Positions 27,187 through 36,033 of a stretch of 50,566 nt of DNA are shown here, piece after piece (the first letter of the stretch is position 1; every line of letters starts with the position of its first letter). The position numbers were made by a program, and so were the translations under genes. This DNA comes from Smithella sp. (GTDB lineage: Bacteria; Desulfobacterota; Syntrophia; Syntrophales; Smithellaceae). Location of the stretch: contig JAAYKU010000030.1 of assembly GCA_012522275.1 (NCBI GenBank), positions 1 through 50,566 on the forward strand. The letters are read 5' to 3'. A model generated the notes under the pieces. That model was not told the origin of the DNA. It saw only the letters and a list, made by a program, of their open reading frames with translations, and did not search any database.

Positions 27187-28671
27187 CTATTCGCTGCGGA
27201 GCGTGACAAAGAAACTGGATTTTCCCCGCTTGATCAGTAAGCTGACACTCTTTTTCTCCGCCGCTTTGGTCATTTCCCGGTCAAAATCCTTAACGGATGA
27301 AATGGTGACCCGGTTGACCCGCACGATGACATCCTGCGGCTGAATGCCGACCTCACTTGCCGGGCTGCCTGCTTCAACGTCGGTGACGATGACGCCGCTT
27401 TGCGCAATGCCCAGCCGGCGCGCGATTTCCGGCGAAATATCCTGCGCCGAAATGCCGAACAGGCTCTCGGAAGTGTCGGGCTTTTCAACACCCGCCGTGA
27501 CAGTGTCTTTTCGTTCACCGACCGTGACTGTAAAGGCCATTTCCCTGCCGTCCCGTACCGCTTTGACATTTATTTTCTGCCCGACGTGCAGTGATGCGAT
27601 GACCATCAGCAGATCATGGCTGTCTTTAATAGGCTTTCCGTCTATTTCTGTAATGATATCGCCAACTTTAATGCCCCCCTTGTCCGCGGGGTCGCCCTTG
27701 AAGACATCAGAGATCAAAGCGCCGCTTTTATTTTTGTGGTTTAAATTGCTGGCCAGGTCATCGGAGATGTCCTGCACGGAAACTCCCAGCCAGCCACGCG
27801 TTACCTTGCCTTTGGTTTTGAGATCGTTGAGGATGGTTTTAGCCATATTAATGGGAATGGCGAAACCGATCCCCTGGCCCTGTGCGACGATTGCCGTGTT
27901 GATGCCGATAACCTTGCCTTCCATATTGTAAAGAGGACCGCCGCTGTTGCCCGGATTGATGGAGGCGTCTGTCTGGATGAAATTGTCATAAGGCCCCGCG
28001 CCGATGACTCTGCCTTTTGCGCTGACAATGCCCGCCGTCACCGTCGCTTCCAGTCCGAAGGGGTTGCCGATGGCGATGACCCACTCTCCGACTTTGACTT
28101 TTTCCGAATCGCCGATTTCCGCGACGGGAAGACTGGTCTGCGGCTTGATTTTGATGAGAGCTATATCCGTATTGGCGTCGGTCCCGATGACTTTGGCTTC
28201 ATACTCTTTGCCATCCGATATTTTGACCAGAATTTTATCAGCTTTTTCGACAACATGATTGTTGGTGAAGATGTAACCGTCGTTGCTGATGATAAATCCG
28301 GACCCGAGGCTCTGCTGCTTGAATTCGCGTCTGGGCATGTCTCCGAAAAAACGGTCAAAAAAATCATCGCCGAAAGGCGAATTTCCAAAAGGTGAACCAC
28401 CGAAGGGACCGCGATAGACACCACCGCCTTTGAAAGTTTTGGTGGTGCTGATATTTACGACCGCAGGTTTAACACGCTCGGCCAAGTCTGAAAAGGACAA
28501 GGGGGTTTGCGCGGCTTGAGCCGGCACCGCAGGCAGTGCTTCCGCCATCAGGATTTCAGGTGCACCCGAATCAGTGAAGGAGGACCTCAGGACACCGACC
28601 AGAGAAACGACAAAAAACGCGACCAGAAAGGCCATAAAAAACGTGAAAAAAGATTTTCTGCCTGTCTTCAT
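27187..28671 (-). CDS. Periplasmic serine protease HtrA/DegP family (Do)
   Basis: 494-aa trypsin-like periplasmic protease/chaperone for misfolded envelope proteins. An N-terminal membrane segment (about 8-29) acts as signal or anchor. The catalytic triad is H139 (FTNNHVV), D169 (NTDIALIKI) and S243 (NPGNSGGPL). A glycine-rich, flexible stretch with FGGSPFGNSPFGDDFFDRFFGD resembles the regulatory LA loop. Two PDZ domains follow (about 280-370 and 395-480). GGGAGG lies 8 nt before the ATG at 28671; longer in-frame starts would place 50 non-native residues before the signal. A strong promoter is upstream. Confidence 0.96.
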   Translation of the reverse strand: MKTGRKSFFTFFMAFLVAFFVVSLVGVLRSSFTDSGAPEILMAEALPAVPAQAAQTPLSFSDLAERVKPAVVNISTTKTFKGGGVYRGPFGGSPFGNSPFGDDFFDRFFGDMPRREFKQQSLGSGFIISNDGYIFTNNHVVEKADKILVKISDGKEYEAKVIGTDANTDIALIKIKPQTSLPVAEIGDSEKVKVGEWVIAIGNPFGLEATVTAGIVSAKGRVIGAGPYDNFIQTDASINPGNSGGPLYNMEGKVIGINTAIVAQGQGIGFAIPINMAKTILNDLKTKGKVTRGWLGVSVQDISDDLASNLNHKNKSGALISDVFKGDPADKGGIKVGDIITEIDGKPIKDSHDLLMVIASLHVGQKINVKAVRDGREMAFTVTVGERKDTVTAGVEKPDTSESLFGISAQDISPEIARRLGIAQSGVIVTDVEAGSPASEVGIQPQDVIVRVNRVTISSVKDFDREMTKAAEKKSVSLLIKRGKSSFFVTLRSE

Positions 28672-28736
28672 AATGTTTACCTCCCAAATGAAAAAACGGC
28701 TTTTATCACCATGCCTGTCTACAAACGAATAGAGTG

Positions 28737-28764
28737 AATATAATGAGCTCAGTGTATTTGTCAA
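28737..28764 (-). promoter_or_regulatory. sigma70-type promoter of htrA
   Basis: On the minus strand: TTGACA (28764-28759), 16-bp spacer, TATATT (28742-28737). This predicts a start near 28730, about 60 nt before the htrA ATG. Confidence 0.65.
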
Positions 28765-28908
28765 TGTAAAAACAATGCACTGTGATGTCTGAACGCGATT
28801 GCCGGCGGTGAAAGACGGCAAGGAGTGCGATACGAAAATACAAACTTTCCCTCCCGCGGCAGGATATGCCCGTACCTGAGCTCATTGCCTGGCCGTGTGC
28901 AAAAATCA

Positions 28909-28938
28909 TTGACGCCGGCTCTTTTTGTGTCATAGACT
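28909..28938 (+). promoter_or_regulatory. Candidate sigma70 promoter of small lipoprotein gene
   Basis: TTGACG (28909-28914), 18-bp spacer, TAGACT (28933-28938). The predicted start is about 108 nt before the ATG at 29053. Confidence 0.4.
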
Positions 28939-29052
28939 TGTGCGCCTTTAAGGCGGGCCGCTTGCACTACACTTTTATTTCATACGGCAAGGCGCGGTGG
29001 GAGCCTGCCCGGAAGGCGCAAAGTAAAAAAGAGCTTCGCAACGGAGGGGATT

Positions 29053-29400
29053 ATGATGAGTGCAAGACTGTCGGCGGTGCTTTCGCTTGTTTTTCTTATT
29101 GGCTTTATTGCCGGTTGTGCGGGTCATTCCAGCCAGCTGCTGGACGAGAATTATAAAACGATGAACAATGAACAGCTGCTGGAGTATTTCTACCGCCTCA
29201 ACGACGAGATTGAAAAACAGGAAAAGCAAACCGGCCCCTCAATGGGGATAGGTTTCGGCGGCTTCGGCCTCGGACGCCGCGGCGCTATCGGCAGCGGTGT
29301 CGGTGTCGAAACGGGCGGCACCGCCTATACGGCTGATGATTTGCGCCAGCGCCGCATAGAGGTGCGCATGGAAATGAAACGGCGAAACATCACCCCTTAG
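29053..29400 (+). CDS. Small glycine-rich lipoprotein
   Basis: 115-aa predicted lipoprotein. The signal peptide MMSARLSAVLSLVFLIGFIAGC ends in the lipobox IAGC. The mature part has a helical charged region (NNEQLLEYFYRLNDEIEKQEKQ), a glycine-rich stretch (MGIGFGGFGLGRRGAIGSGVGVETGG) and a second charged helix (DDLRQRRIEVRMEMKRR). GGAGGGG precedes the ATG. The gene is tail-to-tail with mnmG. No family is recognised. Confidence 0.75.
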   Translation: MMSARLSAVLSLVFLIGFIAGCAGHSSQLLDENYKTMNNEQLLEYFYRLNDEIEKQEKQTGPSMGIGFGGFGLGRRGAIGSGVGVETGGTAYTADDLRQRRIEVRMEMKRRNITP

Positions 29401-29457
29401 CTGTCGGCTTCGGCCGGGCCGGTCATATCCGTGACGGGAAAGCGCCTGAGGCGGCGG

Positions 29458-31344
29458 TTAGTCCGCCTGCCGCGGCCCGGCGGCCGAGGCAAGCTTTTTG
29501 AGCATAATCAAAACGGCGGAAATTGCGCCTTCTGTAATTCCCGGGATGCGGCCCATCTGGCCGATTGTGGCGGGAAGCACACGGTTGAGTTTGGCGCGCA
29601 GCTCGCTGGAAAGCCCCGGAACCGATGAATAATCGAAATCAGGCGGGATTTTCCTCTTTTCCATTTCCTTCAGTTTTTTTGTCGCTTCGAACTGACGCCT
29701 GATGTAGCCTTCATATTTGGTTTCGATCTCGATTTGTCTTTTTACAAAAGAATCGTCCTCCGGTTCCCGGTCTGAAAACATGCTCAAATCGTCATAGCCG
29801 ATTTCATTTCTTTTGAGGAGTCCATACAGTGTGGTAGCGCGGCTCAAGGCGGGAGAGCCAATGGCGGCGAGGCTTGCATTTACCTTCTCCGAGGGTTTGA
29901 CGGTTGTGGTCTTCAGATATTCAATGCCGCAGGCGATGCGCGACATCTTATCGTGCAGGTCCAGATAATGCTTTTTGTCCACCAGGCCCAACTCGCAGCC
30001 CCGGCCCATCAGACGGATGACCGCATTGTCTTCACGCAGAATCAGCCGGTATTCCGCGCGCGAGGTGAACATGCGGTAGGGTTCATCCACCCCTCTGGTG
30101 ACCAGGTCGTCGATCATCACCCCCATGTACGCTTCGGAGCGATCCAGAATAAACGGCGATGCACCGGCAAGCGCCAGCGCGGCGTTGACGCCCGCCCAGA
30201 GTCCCTGCGCCGCCGCCTCTTCATATCCGGAGGTTCCGTTTACCTGTCCGGCCAGATACAGCCCGGAGACAAGCTTTGTCTCGAGCGTCATTTTAAGCTG
30301 TGTCGGCTGAATGAAATCATATTCAATGGCATACGCCGGCCGCATGATTTCGGCCTGCTCGAGTCCCTTTACGCTCTGAACGATCCGGTACTGCAGCTCC
30401 AGGGGTAGTGAGTTGCCCAGTCCCTTGGCATACACCTCTTCTGTGTCGAGACCTTCGTGCTCGAGCACGACCGGATGACTGTCTCTTTCAGAGAAGCGCA
30501 TGACCTTGTCCTCCAAAGACGGACAGTACCTGGCGCTGACCCCCTGGATGGCGCCGGAATAAAGAGGCGAGTGGCGGATGTTGTCGTGGATGAGGCGATG
30601 GGTTTCGGCCGAGGTAGCGGTGAAATAAGAAGGCAGGCGCTCGGTGCGCAGCCTGTTTGTGGTAAAGGAAAAAGGCGCGGGCAGCTCATCACTGTCCTGG
30701 CGCTCCAGACAGGAAAAGTCAATCGTCGAGGCCTTGAGCCGCGGGGGCGTGCCTGTTTTCATCCTCCCGAGCTCGAAGCCCAGCGTGGCCAGTTGACGGG
30801 CCAGGCCGGTCGAAGCCAGCTCGCCGGCTCTGCCGGACGGGGTCCGCGAAGTACCGATGTGGACCAGCCCGTTTAAAAAAGTTCCCGCCGTGACGATCAC
30901 CTTTTTTGCCTCGTAGAAGTGGCCGCTTGTATCGAGAACGCCCGTGACGTGCCCATGGCCGACGGCCAGAGATTCCACCATCGCCTGCCGGAGATGAATA
31001 TTTTTCTGCTTTTCGAGTGTGGATTTCATCGCCAGGCGGTAAAGCTGTTTGTCGCACTGCATGCGGGTGGATTGTACGGCGGGGCCTTTTGACGCATTGA
31101 GCACGCGGAAATGAACGGCGGTTTTATCCGTCACCTTCGCCATCTCGCCGCCGAGCGCGTCCACCTCTTTGACAAGCTGGCTTTTGGCCAGTCCCCCGAT
31201 CGCCGGGTTGCACGACATCAGCGCCATCGAATCTAGGCTGATATTGAACAAAAGCACCGCGCATCCCATGCGCGCCGCGGCCAGCGCCGCCTCGCAGCCG
31301 GCATGGCCTGCACCGATAACGATGATGTCATATTTCTCTGTCAC
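29458..31344 (-). CDS. mnmG: tRNA uridine-5-carboxymethylaminomethyl modification enzyme MnmG (GidA)
   Basis: 628-aa FAD-dependent enzyme that, with MnmE, adds the cmnm/nm group at C5 of the wobble uridine of certain tRNAs. The N-terminal FAD site [22 protein letters not shown], the [26 protein letters not shown] block, [25 protein letters not shown] and [21 protein letters not shown] are all characteristic. Length is standard. mnmE, rsmG and parAB, frequent neighbours near origins, are not in the window. It is divergent from a TIGR01212-type radical SAM gene. Confidence 0.97.
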   Translation of the reverse strand: MTEKYDIIVIGAGHAGCEAALAAARMGCAVLLFNISLDSMALMSCNPAIGGLAKSQLVKEVDALGGEMAKVTDKTAVHFRVLNASKGPAVQSTRMQCDKQLYRLAMKSTLEKQKNIHLRQAMVESLAVGHGHVTGVLDTSGHFYEAKKVIVTAGTFLNGLVHIGTSRTPSGRAGELASTGLARQLATLGFELGRMKTGTPPRLKASTIDFSCLERQDSDELPAPFSFTTNRLRTERLPSYFTATSAETHRLIHDNIRHSPLYSGAIQGVSARYCPSLEDKVMRFSERDSHPVVLEHEGLDTEEVYAKGLGNSLPLELQYRIVQSVKGLEQAEIMRPAYAIEYDFIQPTQLKMTLETKLVSGLYLAGQVNGTSGYEEAAAQGLWAGVNAALALAGASPFILDRSEAYMGVMIDDLVTRGVDEPYRMFTSRAEYRLILREDNAVIRLMGRGCELGLVDKKHYLDLHDKMSRIACGIEYLKTTTVKPSEKVNASLAAIGSPALSRATTLYGLLKRNEIGYDDLSMFSDREPEDDSFVKRQIEIETKYEGYIRRQFEATKKLKEMEKRKIPPDFDYSSVPGLSSELRAKLNRVLPATIGQMGRIPGITEGAISAVLIMLKKLASAAGPRQAD

Positions 31345-31425
31345 AGTTCACTCCAAAACCGGATGCTTGCACTTGTCCTGATTTCATAGTATTGCGCCTG
31401 AAAAAACACAACAAAAAAACTTGTT

Positions 31426-32376
31426 ATGGACAAGCCTGATTTCTGGAACAACACTAAAAGATACTACGACCTGAAAAGCTACTGGCGCAACCTTTTCGGC
31501 TGCACGGTGTACAAACTGTCGATCGATGCAGGCTTTACCTGTCCCAACAGAGACGGGTCCGTCGCCACGGGCGGCTGCATTTATTGTGACGGGCGCGGCT
31601 CGCCGCTGCGTCAGGCGGGAAAGCTGCCCGGCATCTCCAGGCAAATCGCCTCGGGAAAGCAATATTATAAATCATCCGCTTCAAAATTTATTGCCTACTT
31701 TCAGACATTTACGAATACTTACGCCCCGGTGGACCGATTAAAGGCGCTCTACGACGAAGCCCTGTCGGCTCAAGACGTGATCGGCATGTCGGTGGGCACG
31801 AGGCCGGACTGCCTCGGTGCGGACGTCATCGACCTTCTGGCGGGCTATGCTCAAAAATACCACGTATGGGTGGAGCTGGGCCTGCAGTCCGCTCACGATG
31901 AAACACTGGCGCGCCTCAACCGCGGCCATAATTACGCGCAGTTTCTCGATGCGGTGGGGGCGCTGGCCCAAAGGGGTTTGCATATCTGTGTGCACATCAT
32001 TATCGGCCTGCCCGGGGAAACACCGCTGCATGTTCACGAAACAGCCGCACGGCTGGCCGCCCTGCAGGTGGATGGCATCAAGATCCACTCTCTTTTGGCT
32101 CTTTCGGGCACACAGCTGGGCGCCTCTTATGGCAACAATGATATTGAACTGATATCAAAGGAGAAATATGTGTCTCTGACCTGCGATGTGCTCGAGCTTC
32201 TGCCGCCTTCCATGGTCATCCAGCGCCTCACGGCGGACGGCTACCGCGATATTTTTATGGGGCCGGACTGGGCCAAAAACAAACTTGATGTCCTCAATGC
32301 CATCAATCGCGAGCTGGAAGCAAGAAACAGCTTCCAGGGAATGCGCCGACTTCAAGCGCAAGCGGCCGCACCATAA
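31426..32376 (+). CDS. Radical SAM protein, YtqA/YhcC (TIGR01212) family
   Basis: 316-aa radical SAM protein. The cluster motif is the unusual spaced form C-PNRDGSVATGG-C-IY-C, typical of this family (related to the Elp3 radical domain) rather than the standard CX3CX2C. Further features are FQTFTNTYAPVDRLKALYDEAL, IGMSVGTRPDCLGADVIDLL, VWVELGLQSAHDETLARLNRGH, HIIIGLPGET and IKIHSLLALSGTQL. The C-terminal LPPSMVIQRLTADG is also typical. The Bacillus member YtqA has been linked to wobble-uridine mnm5 synthesis; that fits the divergent mnmG 81 bp away. Substrate is inferred, not shown. Confidence 0.9.
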   Translation: MDKPDFWNNTKRYYDLKSYWRNLFGCTVYKLSIDAGFTCPNRDGSVATGGCIYCDGRGSPLRQAGKLPGISRQIASGKQYYKSSASKFIAYFQTFTNTYAPVDRLKALYDEALSAQDVIGMSVGTRPDCLGADVIDLLAGYAQKYHVWVELGLQSAHDETLARLNRGHNYAQFLDAVGALAQRGLHICVHIIIGLPGETPLHVHETAARLAALQVDGIKIHSLLALSGTQLGASYGNNDIELISKEKYVSLTCDVLELLPPSMVIQRLTADGYRDIFMGPDWAKNKLDVLNAINRELEARNSFQGMRRLQAQAAAP

Positions 32377-32460
32377 AAGCCGGCTTGCCGCCTTAACTGA
32401 TAATAATACTTGACGAAAGCATCTATTTGTATTTTACACAAAGATTACAGGCAATGAAGA

Positions 32461-32476
32461 CAGCCGCTTACGGCTG
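32461..32476 (+). other. Hairpin in the pdxS leader
   Basis: CAGCCG-CTTA-CGGCTG, a perfect 6-bp stem with a 4-base loop. It lies about 10 bp before the AGGAGGGG ribosome-binding site of pdxS. It could modulate translation or be incidental. Confidence 0.3.
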
Positions 32477-32502
32477 CTCGATACTAGGAGGGGTTTTTAA
32501 AG

Positions 32503-33384
32503 GTGGAAACAAAAAATTACATATTCAATGATGCTGTGGCGCTCAAGCTCAAAGGCGGTGTCATCATGGATGTCACCAATGTAGAGCAGGCAAAAATCGC
32601 GCAGGACGCCGGCGCTGTCGCCGTGATGGCGCTCGAGCGTGTGCCAGCCGACATACGCAAGGAGGGTGGAGTCGCCAGAATGTCGAATCCGACAATGATT
32701 GCCGAAATCAAAAAGGCGGTTTCCATTCCGGTGATGGCCAAAGTCAGAATCGGCCATTTCGTGGAAGCTCAGCTTCTGGAGGCACTGGGCATCGATTTTA
32801 TCGATGAAAGTGAAGTTCTGACGCCGGCCGACGAAGAGTGCCATATAGACAAAACAAAGTTTTCGACGTCTTTTGTCTGCGGGGCGCGTAATCTCGGCGA
32901 GGCATTAAGAAGAATTGCCGAAGGGGCGGTGATGGTTCGTACAAAAGGCGAGGCGGGTACGGGGAATGTTGTCGAGGCGGTCCGCCACATGAGGACCGTT
33001 AATCGCGAAATCCGTCAGCTTGTACAGATGCCCGCAGAAGAAGTGACCGGCTTTGCCAAAACAAACGGCCTTCCCTATGAACTTGCTCTGCAGGTGAGAC
33101 AGCTCGGCCGCCTGCCGGTAGTCAATTTTGCCGCCGGCGGCATTGCCACGCCCGCCGACGCGGCGCTGATGATGCAGCTCGGCTGCGACGGCGTTTTTGT
33201 GGGTTCCGGTATCTTCAAGTCTGCGGACCCGGGCAGGCGGGCTGTAGCCATTGTCAAAGCCACGGCCAACTTCCGCGACCCGCAAAAAATACTGGAGGCC
33301 TCGATGGGGCTGGGCGATGCCATGCCCGGGCTCGAGATCGGGCAAATTCCCCCCGAACAGATTTTGTCCGCGCGGGGCTGGTAG
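32503..33384 (+). CDS. pdxS: Pyridoxal 5'-phosphate synthase lyase subunit PdxS
   Basis: 293-aa (beta/alpha)8 subunit that makes PLP from ribose 5-phosphate, glyceraldehyde 3-phosphate and ammonia. Highly conserved blocks are [95 protein letters not shown], and [31 protein letters not shown]. The start codon is GTG at 32503, with AGGAGGGG 9 nt upstream. The glutaminase partner PdxT is not adjacent: the next gene is a CheX-like protein and a terminator separates them. A nearby PLP link is only circumstantial (KamA, LysA and the aminotransferase use PLP). Confidence 0.97.
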   Translation: METKNYIFNDAVALKLKGGVIMDVTNVEQAKIAQDAGAVAVMALERVPADIRKEGGVARMSNPTMIAEIKKAVSIPVMAKVRIGHFVEAQLLEALGIDFIDESEVLTPADEECHIDKTKFSTSFVCGARNLGEALRRIAEGAVMVRTKGEAGTGNVVEAVRHMRTVNREIRQLVQMPAEEVTGFAKTNGLPYELALQVRQLGRLPVVNFAAGGIATPADAALMMQLGCDGVFVGSGIFKSADPGRRAVAIVKATANFRDPQKILEASMGLGDAMPGLEIGQIPPEQILSARGW

Positions 33385-33419
33385 AAACTTGAAAGCGCGG
33401 TCCGACACGCAGTTTGGAT

Positions 33420-33446
33420 AAGGGCGGCCGGCGCCGCCCTTGTTTC
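33420..33446 (+). terminator. Terminator after pdxS
   Basis: AAGGGCGGC / GCCGCCCTT, perfect 9-bp stem with CGGC loop, followed by GTTTCT, 35 bp after the pdxS stop. Confidence 0.7.
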
Positions 33447-33480
33447 TGCGGATAGTGCAATGCGCCCGGAAGCCCCGGCG

Positions 33481-34446
33481 ATGTCTAGAAAGGCGCTCGA
33501 TACAAAAAGCACCATGGACGTTAAATTCATCAATCCCTTTATCCATGCCACGGTTGAAGTCATGGAAACGATGGCTTTTGTCAAGCCGGCCGCCGGGAAA
33601 CCTTTTGCAAAAACAGATGAGATAGCCCGCGGAGAAATCTCCGGCATCATCGGCATGACCGGCGACGCCATCGGTTCACTGGCGATGAGCTTTACCGAGG
33701 CATGTATTATCGGCATTGTGGATAAAATGCTGGGCGAGAAGCACAAGGAGATGAACAAGGCGGTGCTCGATGCCGTAGGCGAGCTGACCAATATGATTTC
33801 CGGTTCGGCCCGTAAGATGATGGAAAAAGACGATCTAAAAGTGTTTGCGGCCATACCGACAATTGTTTTCGGTAGGGCCCATACGGTGCGCCATGTTGTC
33901 AAAGGCCCCAGCATTGTCATTCCCTTCGGGACTGATTTCGGTGAATTCGTCATTGATATATTACTGAAGTCAAATATCAAGCAGGCGCTCAGGCAGGCAC
34001 AGCCGCAGCAGGATCAAAAAATCACCTTCGACCCTAAAGCGCATAACCCGGCGGTTTTCGGCAGGCCTTCCATGCCGGCACAAGGGCCGGACATCCTGCC
34101 ATCACAGATCGAAAAGGATTTAGGTTCCTCCGTGCCCGCCGAACACAAAACCGCCGCGGAGCGGATGGAGCATTTGCGCAGGGCGCTTGCCGAAACAAAC
34201 GCCACACGCGACGCGATCATGAAGCAGCTCAAAGAACAGCCTTTCATGGAATACACGCGCAGACAGCGCTACAGAAAAGCCTTGCCCGCTTATGACGCGA
34301 AGATTAAAAGACTGAGGCTGGATATTGCCGCGGCAGAAACCATCATGAAAATGTCCAAGGAAGATCTGGAAAATCCCACCATCAAGCCGCATTTTCAACA
34401 TTACCCGAATACGTCCGGCGGGTCAAAGCCTGAGCCGAAGAAGTGA
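33481..34446 (+). CDS. CheX-like protein with long C-terminal extension
   Basis: 321-aa protein. The first roughly 155 residues match CheX/CheC-type CheY-P phosphatases: MDVKFINPFIHATVEVMETMAF, GIIGMTGDAIGSLAMSFTE, and the catalytic ExxN in DAVGELTNMISGSAR (E101, N104 from this start). The remaining residues are a proline/glutamine-rich linker and charged helices (AERMEHLRRALAETNATRDAIMKQL), which is not normal for CheX (about 155 aa). The start is uncertain: ATGs at 33460, 33481 (GGAAG about 8 nt upstream) and 33514 (best fit to the CheX N-terminus) are possible. No chemotaxis genes are nearby, so its response-regulator partner is unknown. Confidence 0.8.
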   Translation: MSRKALDTKSTMDVKFINPFIHATVEVMETMAFVKPAAGKPFAKTDEIARGEISGIIGMTGDAIGSLAMSFTEACIIGIVDKMLGEKHKEMNKAVLDAVGELTNMISGSARKMMEKDDLKVFAAIPTIVFGRAHTVRHVVKGPSIVIPFGTDFGEFVIDILLKSNIKQALRQAQPQQDQKITFDPKAHNPAVFGRPSMPAQGPDILPSQIEKDLGSSVPAEHKTAAERMEHLRRALAETNATRDAIMKQLKEQPFMEYTRRQRYRKALPAYDAKIKRLRLDIAAAETIMKMSKEDLENPTIKPHFQHYPNTSGGSKPEPKK

Positions 34447-34470
34447 TTTTTTGCTTAAAAGCCCAAAATA

Positions 34471-35253
34471 ATGCCTTTTGTTTCCCTTATAGAAAAGATA
34501 TTTTTTTCCAACTTCCACGGGTGGGGCAGCCTCAACAACTCCGTTTTCAGCCAGGGCCCCGTGTGGTTTATGAAAACGGGCATAGCTTCGGCAGATCTCA
34601 ATATGGCGTGGAGCGAAAAGCCGTTAACCGCGAACGAGGCGGAGGCGGTCGGCCGCGTCAAAGACGAGTATCTGCGCTGGGGCCTGCCTTTCTGGTGGTG
34701 GGTTTTTCCCTCTGCCCGGCCCGGGAGCACGCAAGACATATTGCTTGCGGCGGGGCTTGATCTGATCAAATCTTTGCCGTGCATGCTTGCCGATTTAAGC
34801 TCGCTTCCTGAAGAGCCTGCCCGGGCCGTGCCCTTGAACGTGCTTTGCGTGAGCAATGAACGAGAACTCGATTTATGGGAGGCGGTTTCGTTTTCCGGCT
34901 TTGAGTTTACGCCCGACACAAAACAGCAGTTTCACCGTTTTGTCCGCTCATTCGGCTTGAGTGAAAATTCGTCGTATAAGCTGCTGCTGGGGCTGCTGGG
35001 CAAAACCGCCGTGGCCACCTCTTTATTGTTCATGCAAGAGGATGCCTGCGGCATTTATTTTTTGACGACTCTTGCCGATAAACGGAAAAAGGGAATCGGC
35101 CTGGCGATGACGCAGGCAGTCATGAGAGAGGCAAAAAAATACGGCGCACGGTTTGCCGTGTTGCAGTCATCACCGGACGGTTACCGTGTTTACCGGCGGG
35201 CCGGGTTTGAACAGCAGTGCCAGGTCGAAGTTTACGGCCTGCAAGGTGCCTGA
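34471..35253 (+). CDS. GNAT acetyltransferase
   Basis: 260-aa protein whose C-terminal half is a GNAT domain: ATSLLFMQEDACGIYFLTTLADKRKKGIGLAMTQAVMREAKKYGARFAVLQSSPDGYRVYRRAGFEQQCQVEVY. The acetyl-CoA loop is KRKKGIG. The N-terminal half (WGLPFWWWVFPSARPG) resembles the GNAT-like N-domain seen in two-domain acetyltransferases. The substrate cannot be told. It begins 24 bp after the CheX-like gene without a clear ribosome-binding site. Confidence 0.85.
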   Translation: MPFVSLIEKIFFSNFHGWGSLNNSVFSQGPVWFMKTGIASADLNMAWSEKPLTANEAEAVGRVKDEYLRWGLPFWWWVFPSARPGSTQDILLAAGLDLIKSLPCMLADLSSLPEEPARAVPLNVLCVSNERELDLWEAVSFSGFEFTPDTKQQFHRFVRSFGLSENSSYKLLLGLLGKTAVATSLLFMQEDACGIYFLTTLADKRKKGIGLAMTQAVMREAKKYGARFAVLQSSPDGYRVYRRAGFEQQCQVEVYGLQGA

Positions 35254-35323
35254 TTTTTATAGTATTTTCGCGACATAAACGTGACATCATTGCTTAAGAA
35301 AATAAAAAAGAGGTATGCAAGAT

Positions 35324-35740
35324 ATGAGTAAAATTCCTTACATCAAGTGGGAGCCGGCCTACAGTGTGACCGTGGAACATATTGACGAACAGCACAGAAA
35401 ACTGTTTGATATCGTCAATGATCTGATTGACGAAGTCCAGATGGGCTCCAACCGTCTGTTGCCGATCATCCGCGACCTGGTTCACTATGTATCGGTTCAT
35501 TTTCACGATGAGAACATGGTCATGATGAAGTCAGGCTATCCGGGCTTCGATAAGCACAATCAAGAGCACCGGCGGTTCACGGAAAAGGTGGAGGAGTTCC
35601 TGAAGTCTTATAAACAGGGTGACACAGATCTGGGGCTGAAGATGATCATTTATATGAAAGAGTGGATTTTCAGTCACACGACAAGACTGGATATGGAATA
35701 TGCCGCACATCTGAAGGACACTCCAGCAGCGCCGGGCTGA
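35324..35740 (+). CDS. Bacteriohemerythrin
   Basis: 138-aa single-domain hemerythrin, a four-helix bundle with a non-heme di-iron site that binds oxygen. The ligand motifs are in order: HIDEQHRKLF, HFHDENMVMM, HNQEHRRF and SHTTRLDMEY. The start is put at the ATG at 35324 because AAGAGG ends 10 nt upstream; an ATG at 35315 is only 1 nt from it. The typical role in anaerobes is oxygen sensing, storage or delivery for detoxification. Its stop overlaps the next small gene (TGATG). Confidence 0.95.
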   Translation: MSKIPYIKWEPAYSVTVEHIDEQHRKLFDIVNDLIDEVQMGSNRLLPIIRDLVHYVSVHFHDENMVMMKSGYPGFDKHNQEHRRFTEKVEEFLKSYKQGDTDLGLKMIIYMKEWIFSHTTRLDMEYAAHLKDTPAAPG

Positions 35741-35982
35741 TGACCATGACAGACATTGCTACAAGGGGCCCAATTTTGGCCGGCCGCCCGTACCGGCCGG
35801 CGAGTTTGTTTTGCGCCATTTTTGTCATCATGACCGGCTGCGGAGCGCGTGCGGATGGGCATTTTCTGCAACGCAACAGTATCCGCGAGGGGGCTGTGCT
35901 GGAAGGAGTCATGCGGGTCATCACCTCCGGAACATGTACGCCGGTGTTGTTTGAGTTTCCGGCCTTGAAAAGTGACGAGTGA
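35740..35982 (+). CDS. Small putative lipoprotein / membrane peptide
   Basis: 80-aa reading frame whose ATG overlaps the bacteriohemerythrin stop (TGATG), suggesting translational coupling. After about 26 residues there is a hydrophobic stretch ASLFCAIFVIMTGCGARADG with a lipobox-like TGC and a short mature part with one more cysteine. No family is recognised. The long N-terminal region is unusual for a lipoprotein signal, so a gene here is only plausible. Confidence 0.35.
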   Translation: MTMTDIATRGPILAGRPYRPASLFCAIFVIMTGCGARADGHFLQRNSIREGAVLEGVMRVITSGTCTPVLFEFPALKSDE

Positions 35983-36033
35983 TGAACAACGGGATTTCTA
36001 CGGCAGTGGGATGAGAGTCGCACCATCCGATGG

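Larger units (their letters stand above)
28672..29052. other. Divergent intergenic region htrA / lipoprotein gene
   Basis: 381 bp without a convincing gene. It holds the htrA promoter on the left and a candidate promoter for the lipoprotein gene on the right. Short open frames inside overlap these elements and lack ribosome-binding sites. Confidence 0.6.

Noticed and set aside
33717-33725. Perfect DnaA-box sequence TGTGGATAA
   Set aside because: Isolated, inside the CheX-like gene; a second isolated copy lies at 37089-37097 inside the aminotransferase gene. No cluster, no A/T-rich unwinding region, so no origin is called.
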